DNA of 39,893 nucleotides from NCBI RefSeq assembly GCF_018129385.1, contig NZ_JAFCLN010000031.1, forward strand, positions 1-39,893, given 5' to 3'. The position numbers were made by a program, and so were the translations under genes. Below, piece by piece: positions 7,268 through 14,787 of this stretch. The notes below the pieces were generated by a model. It did not search any database, was not told where the DNA came from, and saw only the letters and a list, made by a program, of their open reading frames with translations. The DNA is from Bradyrhizobium lablabi. Lineage in GTDB: Bacteria > Pseudomonadota > Alphaproteobacteria > Rhizobiales > Xanthobacteraceae. How positions within the stretch are numbered: position 1 is the first letter of the stretch; each line of letters starts with the position of its first letter.

Positions 7268-8338
7268 GTGCAGCAACCATCCAACGAACCGGACCCCGCG
7301 GGGCAGCGCCCCAGAGTGCTCGGCCGATTCGTCTCCCTCATTCCCGGTATCGCGCTCTGCGGCCTGATCACGATCATAGCGATCGGCATCCAGCACGTGG
7401 AAGAGCGCTATTTCGAGCACCCCTATGTCGAGGCGCTCGTCATTGCGATCCTGCTCGGCATGGCCGTGCGGACCGCCTGGCAGCCGTCGGCGCGCTGGCT
7501 CTCGGGTATTGCCTTCAGCGCAAAACAGTTGCTCGAGGTCGCCGTCATGCTGCTGGGCGCGTCGATCAGCTTTGCCGCGGTCATGGCGTCCGGCCTGTTC
7601 CTGATCGCGGCGATTATCGCAACCGTCGCGATCATGCTGGCGGTCAGTTACGGCCTCAGCCGCATGCTCGGGCTGTCCACAAAACTCTCGATCCTGATCG
7701 CCTGCGGCAACTCGATCTGCGGCAATTCGGCGATTGCGGCGGTCGCGCCCGTGATCGGCGCCGATGGCGACGACATCGCCTCGTCGATCTCCTTCACCGC
7801 CATCCTCGGCGTGCTGATGGTATTGGGCCTGCCGCTTCTCATCCCGCTCCTTAATTTGTCGGCGACGCAATACGGCATCCTCGCCGGGCTCACCGTCTAT
7901 GCGGTGCCGCAGGTGCTGGCGGCGACCGTGCCGGCCGGCATCGTCTCTACGCAGATTGGCACCTTGGTGAAACTGGTGCGCGTCTTGATGCTGGGGCCGA
8001 TCGTGGTCGGACTATCCCTGGTGGCGGCGCAACGCCGCAAGCGCAATGCGGACGCGACGAAGGCGCCGCCGATCAGCCCGTTCAAGCTGGTGCCGTGGTT
8101 CATCATCGGATTCCTGGTACTGGCCGCGCTCCGCTCGCTGCACCTCGTGCCGGACTTTGCCATCGCGCCGGTCACCAAGACCGCGGCGACTCTGACCGTC
8201 CTCTCCATGGCGGCGCTCGGTCTCGGCGTCGATGTGCGCGTGCTGTCGACCGTCGGCGGTAGGGTGACGGCGGCGGTAACGCTGTCGCTGATGCTGCTGC
8301 TCGCGCTGAGCCTCGGGATCGTGCACTTCTTCCACTGA
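7268..8338 (+). CDS. YeiH/UPF0324 family membrane carrier
   Basis: A 356-residue inner-membrane protein with about 10 hydrophobic helices. Family landmarks are LLEVAVMLLGASISF (about 92-106), the polar CGNSICGNSAIAAVAPVI stretch (about 145-162) and, near the C-terminus, MAALGLGVDVRVL. UPF0324 members have been proposed as sulfate or sulfite exporters because some sit in taurine or sulfonate catabolic loci; direct biochemical proof is limited. The start is GTG at 7268 inside a small hairpin context. The usual LysR-type partner is not adjacent. Downstream, GCCTAT CGA ATAGGC (8344-8358) forms a short hairpin without a U-tract. Confidence 0.85.
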   Translation: MQQPSNEPDPAGQRPRVLGRFVSLIPGIALCGLITIIAIGIQHVEERYFEHPYVEALVIAILLGMAVRTAWQPSARWLSGIAFSAKQLLEVAVMLLGASISFAAVMASGLFLIAAIIATVAIMLAVSYGLSRMLGLSTKLSILIACGNSICGNSAIAAVAPVIGADGDDIASSISFTAILGVLMVLGLPLLIPLLNLSATQYGILAGLTVYAVPQVLAATVPAGIVSTQIGTLVKLVRVLMLGPIVVGLSLVAAQRRKRNADATKAPPISPFKLVPWFIIGFLVLAALRSLHLVPDFAIAPVTKTAATLTVLSMAALGLGVDVRVLSTVGGRVTAAVTLSLMLLLALSLGIVHFFH

Positions 8339-8418
8339 CCTCCGCCTATCGAATAGGCAGGTGCACGCCGCGGCAGCGCCATGCGCGAAACGCGCGGTCG
8401 CATGATTGCAATGGAAGG

Positions 8419-8443
8419 AATTGAAATCGCAGCGGATTCAATT
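8419..8443. promoter_or_regulatory. Candidate enhancer site upstream of a sigma-54 promoter
   Basis: AATTGAA (8419-8425) and TTCAATT (8437-8443) form a 7-bp inverted repeat with an 11-base spacer. It is about 30-55 bp upstream of the sigma-54 box at 8475-8490. It does not match the NtrC consensus well, so the activator is unknown and the assignment is weak. Confidence 0.3.
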
Positions 8444-8474
8444 GCGCATCCGTCTCGATCTGCGTTGTACACAA

Positions 8475-8490
8475 TGGCATAGGCCTTGCT
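8475..8490 (+). promoter_or_regulatory. Sigma-54 promoter of the amidohydrolase-permease operon
   Basis: TGGCATAGGCCTTGCT has the invariant GG and GC dinucleotides 10 bases apart and matches TGGCACG-N4-TTGCW except at two positions of the first block. Transcription would start near 8502, giving a leader of about 30 bases before the ATG at 8531. It suggests control by nitrogen status or by another enhancer-binding activator. Confidence 0.75.
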
Positions 8491-8530
8491 TCGCCTTCTG
8501 TGAGAGTTCTCTCGTTCGGGGCAAGCAGTC

Positions 8531-9244
8531 ATGGCGAACGCAAGGGGCATCATTGTCGCGGAGCCGGAGCCGATGGAGCTTGATTGGCTCGCCACCGCGC
8601 TCGTCATCATCGATATGCAACGCGACTTCATGGAACCGGGCGGCTTCGGCGAAACGCTCGGCAACGACGTCTCGCAGCTCGCACGCGCGGTGAAGCCGAT
8701 CGGGACGGTGCTGGCGGCGGCGCGCGATGCCGGCATGCTCGTGATCCATACCCGCGAGGGACATCTGCCCGATCTATCCGACGCGCCACCTGCGAAGGTC
8801 GCGCGTGGCGCACCCAGCAGGCGGATCGGCGATCCCGGCCCGATGGGGCGCATCCTCATCCGCGGCGAAGCCGGTCACGACATCATTCCAGAGCTCTATC
8901 CGATGGCCGGCGAGATCGTGATCGACAAGCCGGGCAAGGGCGCGTTCTACGCCACCGGACTTGGCGATGTGCTGGAAAAATACGGCATCGAAAATCTGCT
9001 GGTGTGCGGCGTCACCACCGAAGTCTGCGTGAACACCACCGTGCGCGAGGCCAACGACCGCGGCTATCGCTGCATCGTGATCGCGGACGGCTGCGCCTCC
9101 TACTTCCCCGAATTCCACGAGATGGGCCTGAAGATGATCAAGGCCCAGGGCGGCATCTTCGGCTGGGTCGCGGATTCAGCAGCAATCCTGGAAGCAATGA
9201 CGACGGAGACGTTTGGCAAACGGGCAGCGGGGGCATCGCGATGA
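8531..9244 (+). CDS. Isochorismatase-fold cysteine hydrolase, possible biuret/ureido amidase
   Basis: Cytoplasmic cysteine hydrolase of 237 residues. The Asp-Lys-Cys triad is Asp28 (VIIDMQRDF), Lys133 (VIDKPGKG) and Cys166 (GVTTEVCVNTT), with the cis-peptide sequence GVTTEV intact. The residues after the Cys (REANDRGYRCIVIADGCASY) and the Phe/Tyr-rich loop resemble biuret hydrolase and N-carbamoyl amidases. These release ammonia and carbamoylated products from small ureido compounds. The gene starts a two-gene operon under a sigma-54 promoter and overlaps the permease by ATGA, which fits import and hydrolysis of a small nitrogen compound. The exact substrate is an inference; no allophanate hydrolase or cyanuric acid genes are in view. 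Confidence 0.85.
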   Translation: MANARGIIVAEPEPMELDWLATALVIIDMQRDFMEPGGFGETLGNDVSQLARAVKPIGTVLAAARDAGMLVIHTREGHLPDLSDAPPAKVARGAPSRRIGDPGPMGRILIRGEAGHDIIPELYPMAGEIVIDKPGKGAFYATGLGDVLEKYGIENLLVCGVTTEVCVNTTVREANDRGYRCIVIADGCASYFPEFHEMGLKMIKAQGGIFGWVADSAAILEAMTTETFGKRAAGASR

Positions 9245-10884
9245 GCACGGCAGCAACGGCAGGCAAGGGCGACTTCAAACCGGCATTGTGGACGCCGGGC
9301 GACTGGAACGCGTTCTTCGGCTTCGGCACCAACATCCTCGTCAATATGCTGGTGCTGACCGGCCTGTTGCGCTTCGTGCTGAAGATGCCTGACAGCCTGG
9401 TGTTCGGCCGCATCCTGCCCGCGCTCGGGCTGATGATGTGCCTCTCCACCATGTACTATGCCTGGCTCGCCTATCGCCTCGCGCAAAAGACCGGCCGCAA
9501 CGACGTTTGCGCTCTGCCGTCGGGCGTCAGCGTGCCGCACATGTTCATCGTCACCTTCGTGATCATGCTGCCGATCACGCTGAAGACCGGCGATCCTGTA
9601 AAAGGCTGGTCGGCCGGCCTCGTCTGGGTATTCTTCCAGAGCTTCATCCTGATGATCGGCGGATTCATCGCGCCCTACATCAGGAGGATTACCCCCCGCG
9701 CCGCGCTGCTCGGCACGCTGGCCGGCGTCTCCGTCACCTTCATTTCGATGCGACCGGCGCTGGAAATGTACATGACGCCGCAGATCGGCCTCGTCTGCTT
9801 TGCGATCATCCTCGCGAGCTGGTTCGGCGGGGTGAAATATCCGAAAGGCATTCCGGCGGGCCTCGTCGCGATTGCCGCCGGCATGCTGATCGCGTGGGGA
9901 TCGAATCTGTTCGGGCTCGGTCTCGGCGGCCTCAGCCTTAAGGGCCTTGGCGATGCGTTTGCAAACTTCGGCTTCTCCGTTCCCCTTCCGGCCATCGGCC
10001 ATGTGTTCTCGGGCTTCGAATTCCTCGGCATCATCCTCGTGACCGCGATTCCCTTCGGGATCTACGATCTCGTCGAGGCCATGGACAATGTGGAAAGCGC
10101 AGAAGCCGCGGGCGACGAATACCCGACCACGCGCGTGCTGACCGCCGACGGCGCCGTCAGCCTGATCGGCTGCCTGACGGGCAATCCCTTCATCAACGCG
10201 GTCTATATCGGCCATCCCGGCTGGAAGGCGATGGGCGGCCGCATCGGCTATTCGGCGGCGACCGGCATCATGGTGGTGCTGCTGTCATGGTTCGGCGTCA
10301 TCTCGGTGCTGCTGGCGCTGGTGCCTGTCGTCGCGATCTCGCCGATCCTGCTCTATATCGGCATGCTGATCGGCGCGCAGGCGTTTCAGACCACGCCGGC
10401 GAAACATGCGCCGGCGGTGGTGCTCGCACTGACGCCGCATCTGGCGGCCTGGGCCAAGCTACAGATCGACACCATGCTGGGCGCGACGCTCGCTGCCGCA
10501 CAGAAGATCGGCGGGCTTGCCGCCGACAAGGCCGGCGAAGTGAAGGCGGCTGCGATCGCCTCGCTGCCGCAGCAGGGCGTGTTCTATCACGGGCTGGAAG
10601 TGATGGGTGGCGGCGCGATTCTCACGGGCCTCGTGCTGGGCGCGATCGGCGTGTTCGTGATCGAGCGCGATTTCGTGAAAGCAGCCTGCTTCTCGCTCGC
10701 AGGGGCGGTGCTGACCTATTTGGGTTTCATGCACGGCGAAGCCGTCGGCATCGGCGGCGGACTGGGCGTCACGCCCGCGGTAGCGCTGGCTTACGCGGTT
10801 GTCGCCGCGGTGTTCATGGCGCTGGCAAAGTCGGACATCGTTGCGGTGCCTGCGCCGGAGACCGTGGCGGCACCGGCGGAGTAG
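9241..10884 (+). CDS. NCS2-like permease (xanthine/uracil/AzgA-related)
   Basis: A 547-residue integral membrane protein with roughly 12-14 hydrophobic segments. The opening WTPGDWNAFFGFGTNILVNM, the later GIYDLVEAMDNVESAEAAGD and the TADGAVSLIGCLTGNPFINA segment resemble the motifs around the substrate site of purine/uracil/ascorbate carriers, although the sequence is a distant branch. A hydrophilic insert of about 40 residues (about 400-440, with LAAAQKIGGLAADKAGEVK) interrupts the later helices. Translation starts at an ATG overlapping the stop of the amidohydrolase (ATGA), so the two proteins are coupled. It presumably imports that enzyme's substrate, for example a ureide or heterocycle. 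The family is confident, the substrate is not. Confidence 0.8.
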   Translation: MSTAATAGKGDFKPALWTPGDWNAFFGFGTNILVNMLVLTGLLRFVLKMPDSLVFGRILPALGLMMCLSTMYYAWLAYRLAQKTGRNDVCALPSGVSVPHMFIVTFVIMLPITLKTGDPVKGWSAGLVWVFFQSFILMIGGFIAPYIRRITPRAALLGTLAGVSVTFISMRPALEMYMTPQIGLVCFAIILASWFGGVKYPKGIPAGLVAIAAGMLIAWGSNLFGLGLGGLSLKGLGDAFANFGFSVPLPAIGHVFSGFEFLGIILVTAIPFGIYDLVEAMDNVESAEAAGDEYPTTRVLTADGAVSLIGCLTGNPFINAVYIGHPGWKAMGGRIGYSAATGIMVVLLSWFGVISVLLALVPVVAISPILLYIGMLIGAQAFQTTPAKHAPAVVLALTPHLAAWAKLQIDTMLGATLAAAQKIGGLAADKAGEVKAAAIASLPQQGVFYHGLEVMGGGAILTGLVLGAIGVFVIERDFVKAACFSLAGAVLTYLGFMHGEAVGIGGGLGVTPAVALAYAVVAAVFMALAKSDIVAVPAPETVAAPAE

Positions 10885-10895
10885 GCGGATCGAGG

Positions 10896-10930
10896 TTGGC
10901 GAACGGCGGCAGTTCGCCGCCGTTCGCCAA
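10896..10930. terminator. Long perfect hairpin between convergent operons
   Basis: TTGGCGAACGGCGGC (10896-10910) pairs perfectly over 15 bp with GCCGCCGTTCGCCAA (10916-10930) around AGTTC. It lies between the plus-strand permease stop (10884) and the minus-strand binding-protein stop (10939), where a bidirectional terminator is expected. Neither side has a U-tract, so it may instead act as an RNA 3'-end stabiliser. Confidence 0.55.
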
Positions 10931-10938
10931 TGCCGTCA

Positions 10939-11934
10939 TCAGGCGATCGTCTTCAGATACAGGCTCGGATCGAAATATTTGCTGGCCGGCGTAAAGTCCT
11001 TGATGTTGGCGTTGGCCATGAAGAAATCGGTCGATTGCTGTAGCCAGTTGGTGACGGTGCCGTCCTGATAATACTTCTTCCACTCGGCCGAGGTGAACAT
11101 CTTCTGCGCCTTGAAGGACTCGTTGATGTCGACGAGCGGCGTCTGGCTGTAATGGCCCTTCTGTAGCTTCTCCATCGCCTCGGCCGGATTGGCGACGATG
11201 TAGTCGTTGGCCTCGGCCCAGCCGCGGATCAGCTTGGCGAGCGTCTCCTTGTTCGGCTCGTAGTAATCATTGGCGGCGGCCCAGCCGCCGATGATGGCCG
11301 CTTGCGGATAATAGGCCGATGCGTCGGCGAGCTTGACGGCGCCCGGGACCTTGTCGCGGACCGTGACGTTGAACGGCACCCACAGCGCCACGGCAGGCAC
11401 GGCGCCCGAGATGAACGCCGTGACGGCGGCCGGCATGGTCTGGTTGACCAGTTCGACCTCCTTGGGGTCGATCTTGTTGGCGCGCAGCGCCTTGTCGAGA
11501 AACACATGCGCAGTGGTGCCGGTCGCAGTTGCGATCCGCTTGCCCTTGAGGTCGTCGAACGACTTGATGCCCTGATCGGAGCGTACCCAGAGCTGCGCCG
11601 TTGCCACCTCGATGTCGTTGATCAGGAACACCTTGCCCTGTCCGCGGGCCGGGAAGTTTGACAGCACGGCGCCGGTCGCGAGCACGTCAAGGCTGCCGCC
11701 GATCAGCGCCTGGAAGATCTCGAGGCCGGTGTTGAACTGGCGCAGTTCCAGATTGAGGCCTTGCTTGTCGAAGCTGCCGCGATCCATGCCGGTCCAGATC
11801 TGGCCGTCGACGGCAACGGTGTGTAGATAGCCGACGCGCACCTTGGTCTTGGCCTGCGCGATCGCGGGCGCCGCAGCGGTAAATCCGCCCAGCGCCAGGC
11901 CGGCGGTCGTGGTCAAAAATTGTCGTCGATCCAT
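10939..11934 (-). CDS. ABC transporter substrate-binding protein (SsuA/TauA/NMT1-like)
   Basis: Periplasmic solute-binding protein, 331 residues. The N-terminus MDRRQFLTTTAGLALGGF with cleavage after AIAQA (about residue 27) is a twin-arginine-like signal. The mature part follows the NMT1/SsuA pattern: VRVGYLHTVAVDGQIW, FQALIGGSLDVL, LKGKRIATATGTTAHVFL and ALWVPFN. Homologues bind sulfonates, nitrate, thiamine precursors or aromatic acids. GGAGGAGTAACGCC precedes the ATG. It is the last gene of the permease-ATPase-binding protein operon, 26 bp after the ATPase. Its ligand is probably the substrate of the divergent enolase-superfamily and GMC enzymes. Confidence 0.9.
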   Translation of the reverse strand: MDRRQFLTTTAGLALGGFTAAAPAIAQAKTKVRVGYLHTVAVDGQIWTGMDRGSFDKQGLNLELRQFNTGLEIFQALIGGSLDVLATGAVLSNFPARGQGKVFLINDIEVATAQLWVRSDQGIKSFDDLKGKRIATATGTTAHVFLDKALRANKIDPKEVELVNQTMPAAVTAFISGAVPAVALWVPFNVTVRDKVPGAVKLADASAYYPQAAIIGGWAAANDYYEPNKETLAKLIRGWAEANDYIVANPAEAMEKLQKGHYSQTPLVDINESFKAQKMFTSAEWKKYYQDGTVTNWLQQSTDFFMANANIKDFTPASKYFDPSLYLKTIA

Positions 11935-11960
11935 GGCGTTACTCCTCCGTTGTCTTATCG

Positions 11961-12782
11961 TTATTCTGAAAATGAGGCAGGGCGCATCTGCGCCTGCTGC
12001 GCGCGGTATTCGTTCATCACGAGATCGCGGATGTGGCTGCGGAGCTCGGCGAATTCGGGGCGCTCCTGGATCGATTCGTCGCGCGGATAGGCGAAGGGGA
12101 CCTCGATGATCTCCTTGATCCGGGCCGGACGCGCCGTCACCACCACGATGCGGGAAGCGAGGTAGATCGCTTCCTCCACCGAATGGGTAATCAGCATCAC
12201 GGTCTTGCCTTCGGTCGCGAGCACCTTGAGCAACAAGTTCTGCATGTTGGCGCGGGTCTGCGCATCGAGCGCGCCGAACGGCTCGTCCATCAGCAGGAAC
12301 TGCGGCTTGACGGCGTAGGCGCGTGCGATCGCGAGCCGCTGTCGCATGCCGCCCGAAAGATGCTTGGGATAGGCGTTGGCGAAATCCGACAGGCCCATCA
12401 GTTCGAGATAATGGTCGCAGATTGCTTCGCGCTCGGAGGCCGCGACGCGATTGGCCTTGAGATTCAGGCCGAACGCGATGTTCTGCTTGACGGTCAGCCA
12501 GGGAAACACGCCGTATTCCTGGAAGATGACGCCGCGTTCGGGGCCGGGGCCCTTCACGGGCGCCCCGTCGAACAGCACGCTGCCGGTGGTCGGCTTCTGG
12601 AAGCCGGCCAGCATGCTCATCATCGTGGTCTTGCCGCAGCCGGACGGGCCGATCACCGCGATGAAATCGCCGTCTGATATCTCGTAGCTGACGTCCTCGA
12701 CGACGTTGAGCTTGCCCTTCGGCGTATCGAAGGTCAGCGACACATGATCGAACTTCGCGCGCTTGGCGCTTACCTTGTTCAT
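11961..12782 (-). CDS. ABC transporter ATP-binding protein (SsuB/TauB-like)
   Basis: ATPase energising the adjacent importer at the inner face of the membrane, 273 residues. Walker A is GPSGCGKT (45-52), the Q-loop IFQEYGVFPW (87-96), the signature LSGGMRQ (142-148), Walker B FLLMDEP (162-168) with ALDAQ after it, and the switch His lies in LITHSVEEA. All catalytic residues are present. I use the ATG at 12782, which overlaps the permease stop as ATGA and implies coupling; a start 21 bases upstream is possible. Confidence 0.93.
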   Translation of the reverse strand: MNKVSAKRAKFDHVSLTFDTPKGKLNVVEDVSYEISDGDFIAVIGPSGCGKTTMMSMLAGFQKPTTGSVLFDGAPVKGPGPERGVIFQEYGVFPWLTVKQNIAFGLNLKANRVAASEREAICDHYLELMGLSDFANAYPKHLSGGMRQRLAIARAYAVKPQFLLMDEPFGALDAQTRANMQNLLLKVLATEGKTVMLITHSVEEAIYLASRIVVVTARPARIKEIIEVPFAYPRDESIQERPEFAELRSHIRDLVMNEYRAQQAQMRPASFSE

Positions 12783-13549
12783 GCCACCGCCCGTTCCTGC
12801 CACACGAGGAGGCGGGCGCTGATCTTGCGCAGGATCAGGTCCATGATGAGCGCGATGCAGCCGATGCAGATGATGCCGACATAGATGACGTCGAGCAGGA
12901 AATAGGTCGAGGCGTTCTGGATCATCGCGCCCAGCCCGCGTTGTGCGGCGATCAGCTCGGAGGCGACCAGCGTCGCCCAGGCAACCCCGAGCGCCACGCG
13001 CAGCGCCGTCAGGATGTGCGGCACTGTGAGCGGGATGATCACTTTGCGAAAAATCTCGAACTCGCTGGCGCCGAGCGTCTTCGATACGCGAATGTAGAGC
13101 GGCGTGATCTGCGAGACACCCTCATACATCACGATCACGCCCGAGAAGAACGAGGCGTAGAACAGAATGACGAGCTTGGCCACTTCATCGACGCCAAAAT
13201 AAACGATGACGAGTGGGATCAGCGCGATCGGCGGCAGCGCACGAAAGAAGTTGATCATGGGATCGGCGAGGGTGCGCGCGGGCCTGTACCAGCCGAGCAG
13301 GAAGCCGACGGGAACGGCGGCGGTGATGCCGAGGATGACTCCGAAGAACACGCGCCGGGTCGAAGCGTAGATATCGAGCAGCAAATTCTCGCGCAGCAAC
13401 AGCTCGACGAATTTTGACGCCACCTGATGCGGCGCCGGGATCAGGGATTCATTGACGAAGCCGCTCCAGCGCACGGCATACCAAAGCAGGACCGCGCCGA
13501 CCCACGGCGCGAGCCCCAGCAAAAAGCGTCTCGCGACACTCCCGTTCAT
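12779..13549 (-). CDS. ABC transporter permease (SsuC/TauC-like)
   Basis: Inner-membrane subunit of the importer, 256 residues, with about six hydrophobic helices (first about 10-26). The coupling EAA loop lies around DPMINFFRALPPIALIPLV and the conserved SKTLGASEFEIFRKVIIP. A second family motif is RVALGVAWATLVASELI. ATG at 13549 has only a weak ribosome site (GGACGC). A longer start at 13594 would place the ATG immediately after the minus-strand TATAAT element, so I prefer the shorter form. It is the first gene of the operon and diverges from the enolase-superfamily gene. Confidence 0.88.
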   Translation of the reverse strand: MNGSVARRFLLGLAPWVGAVLLWYAVRWSGFVNESLIPAPHQVASKFVELLLRENLLLDIYASTRRVFFGVILGITAAVPVGFLLGWYRPARTLADPMINFFRALPPIALIPLVIVYFGVDEVAKLVILFYASFFSGVIVMYEGVSQITPLYIRVSKTLGASEFEIFRKVIIPLTVPHILTALRVALGVAWATLVASELIAAQRGLGAMIQNASTYFLLDVIYVGIICIGCIALIMDLILRKISARLLVWQERAVA

Positions 13550-13588
13550 TTCGATGCGTCCGGCTGCGATAGCAGTTGATACTGGGCA

Positions 13589-13612
13589 GGTCATATTATA
13601 AATAGGATGACC
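13589..13612. promoter_or_regulatory. Inverted-repeat operator in a divergent promoter region
   Basis: GGTCAT (13589-13594) and ATGACC (13607-13612) flank a 12-base A/T-rich spacer. The spacer contains TATAAT on the minus strand (13595-13600) and TATAAA on the plus strand (13597-13602). A protein bound here would sit on both -10 regions of the importer and enzyme operons. The GntR/UTRA regulator at 16413 is the obvious candidate. I infer this from position. Confidence 0.5.
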
Positions 13613-13658
13613 ATACAAGAGGCGGCAATGTCGCGCTGCTTTCGTCGGATTTTCCAAG

Positions 13659-14786
13659 ATGACATCGCCGGCTTTCACAGTCCGCAGCGTCCAGGCCTAC
13701 TGCTATCGCTATCCGCTGGAGACGCCCGTCGTTACCTCGTTCGGCAAGATGCTGAACCGGCCGGCGGTGTTCGTCCGGGTCGAGGACACCGACGGCATGG
13801 TCGGCTGGGGCGAGGCCTGGTCGAATTTTCCGTCGACCGGTGCGGAGCATCGGGCCCGGCTGGTCAATGAAATACTGGCGCCGGCGATAACTGGGCTTTC
13901 GGCGAGCGAGCCCACAGAGATATTTGACAGACTGACGCAAGGCACTTCGGTGCTGGCGCTGCAATCCGGCGAGCCCGGACCGTTCGCGCAGGCAATCGCC
14001 GGAATTGATCTGGCCGTGTGGGATCTCGCGGCGCGGCGCCGCAAGACCGCGTTGTGGAAATTGCTCGGCGGTGCGGGCAGCACGATCAGGGTCTATGCCA
14101 GCGGGATCAACCCGACCGGTTCGCGGCAGATGGCGGACGCGGCGCTGGGCAGGGGGCATCGCGCGCTGAAGCTGAAGATTGGTTTTGATCCCGCCACCGA
14201 TCGCGCCAATCTGGCTGCGCTGCGCGACGCGGTCGGCAACGGAATGCTGGCGGCCGACGTCAACCAGGGCTGGTCGGTGGAGCAGGCGGAAGAGATGGCG
14301 CCGCAGCTTGCCGGATTCAATCTGGCCTGGTTGGAGGAACCGATCCGTGCCGACCGCCCGTGGCAGGAATGGCAACGCCTGCGCAAGAGCGCCGGTGTGC
14401 CGCTGGCGGCGGGCGAGAATATCGCCAGCCACGCGGGTTTCGCGCAGGCGCTGGACGACGACGTGCTGCGGATTGTCCAACCCGATATCGCCAAATGGGG
14501 CGGGCTGACCGCGTGCCGGGGCATTGCGCGCGACATCATGAAATCGGGCAAGACGTTTTGTCCGCATTATCTCGGCGGCGGCATCGGTCTGCTCGCATCG
14601 GCGCATCTGCTTGCAGCCGTTGGAGGCAAAGGCTTGCTCGAGGTGGACTCCAACGACAATCCCTTGCGCGACCGGTTTTGCGGTCCGGTTGCCAGCGTGA
14701 GTGACGGCACCATCACCTTGAGCGATGACCCCGGCCTCGGAATCGAACCGGACCTCGCCTCGATCGAACAATATCGGACAGCCTGA
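13659..14786 (+). CDS. Enolase-superfamily enzyme (mandelate racemase/muconate lactonizing type)
   Basis: A 375-residue TIM-barrel enzyme that abstracts a proton alpha to a carboxylate. The acid/base motif Lys171-x-Lys173 (LKLKIGF), metal ligands Asp200 (LAADVNQGW), Glu226 (WLEEP) and Glu253 (AGENI), Asp276 (VQPDIAKWGG) and His303 (FCPHYLGGG) are all present. The Lys plus Asp/His layout suggests mandelate-racemase-type chemistry, such as racemisation or dehydration of a hydroxy acid or sugar acid. The substrate is unknown. The ribosome site before the ATG is weak. It is followed by a GMC oxidoreductase after one base and is divergent from the ABC importer. Confidence 0.87.
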   Translation: MTSPAFTVRSVQAYCYRYPLETPVVTSFGKMLNRPAVFVRVEDTDGMVGWGEAWSNFPSTGAEHRARLVNEILAPAITGLSASEPTEIFDRLTQGTSVLALQSGEPGPFAQAIAGIDLAVWDLAARRRKTALWKLLGGAGSTIRVYASGINPTGSRQMADAALGRGHRALKLKIGFDPATDRANLAALRDAVGNGMLAADVNQGWSVEQAEEMAPQLAGFNLAWLEEPIRADRPWQEWQRLRKSAGVPLAAGENIASHAGFAQALDDDVLRIVQPDIAKWGGLTACRGIARDIMKSGKTFCPHYLGGGIGLLASAHLLAAVGGKGLLEVDSNDNPLRDRFCGPVASVSDGTITLSDDPGLGIEPDLASIEQYRTA

Positions 14787-14787
14787 G

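Noticed and set aside
4582..7854. A 1090-residue open frame on the plus strand
   Set aside because: It runs antisense to the SDR, dctA and the first part of the YeiH-like frame. Its product is His/Asp/Arg-rich, as expected of a shadow of GC-rich codons, and it has no ribosome site or domain.
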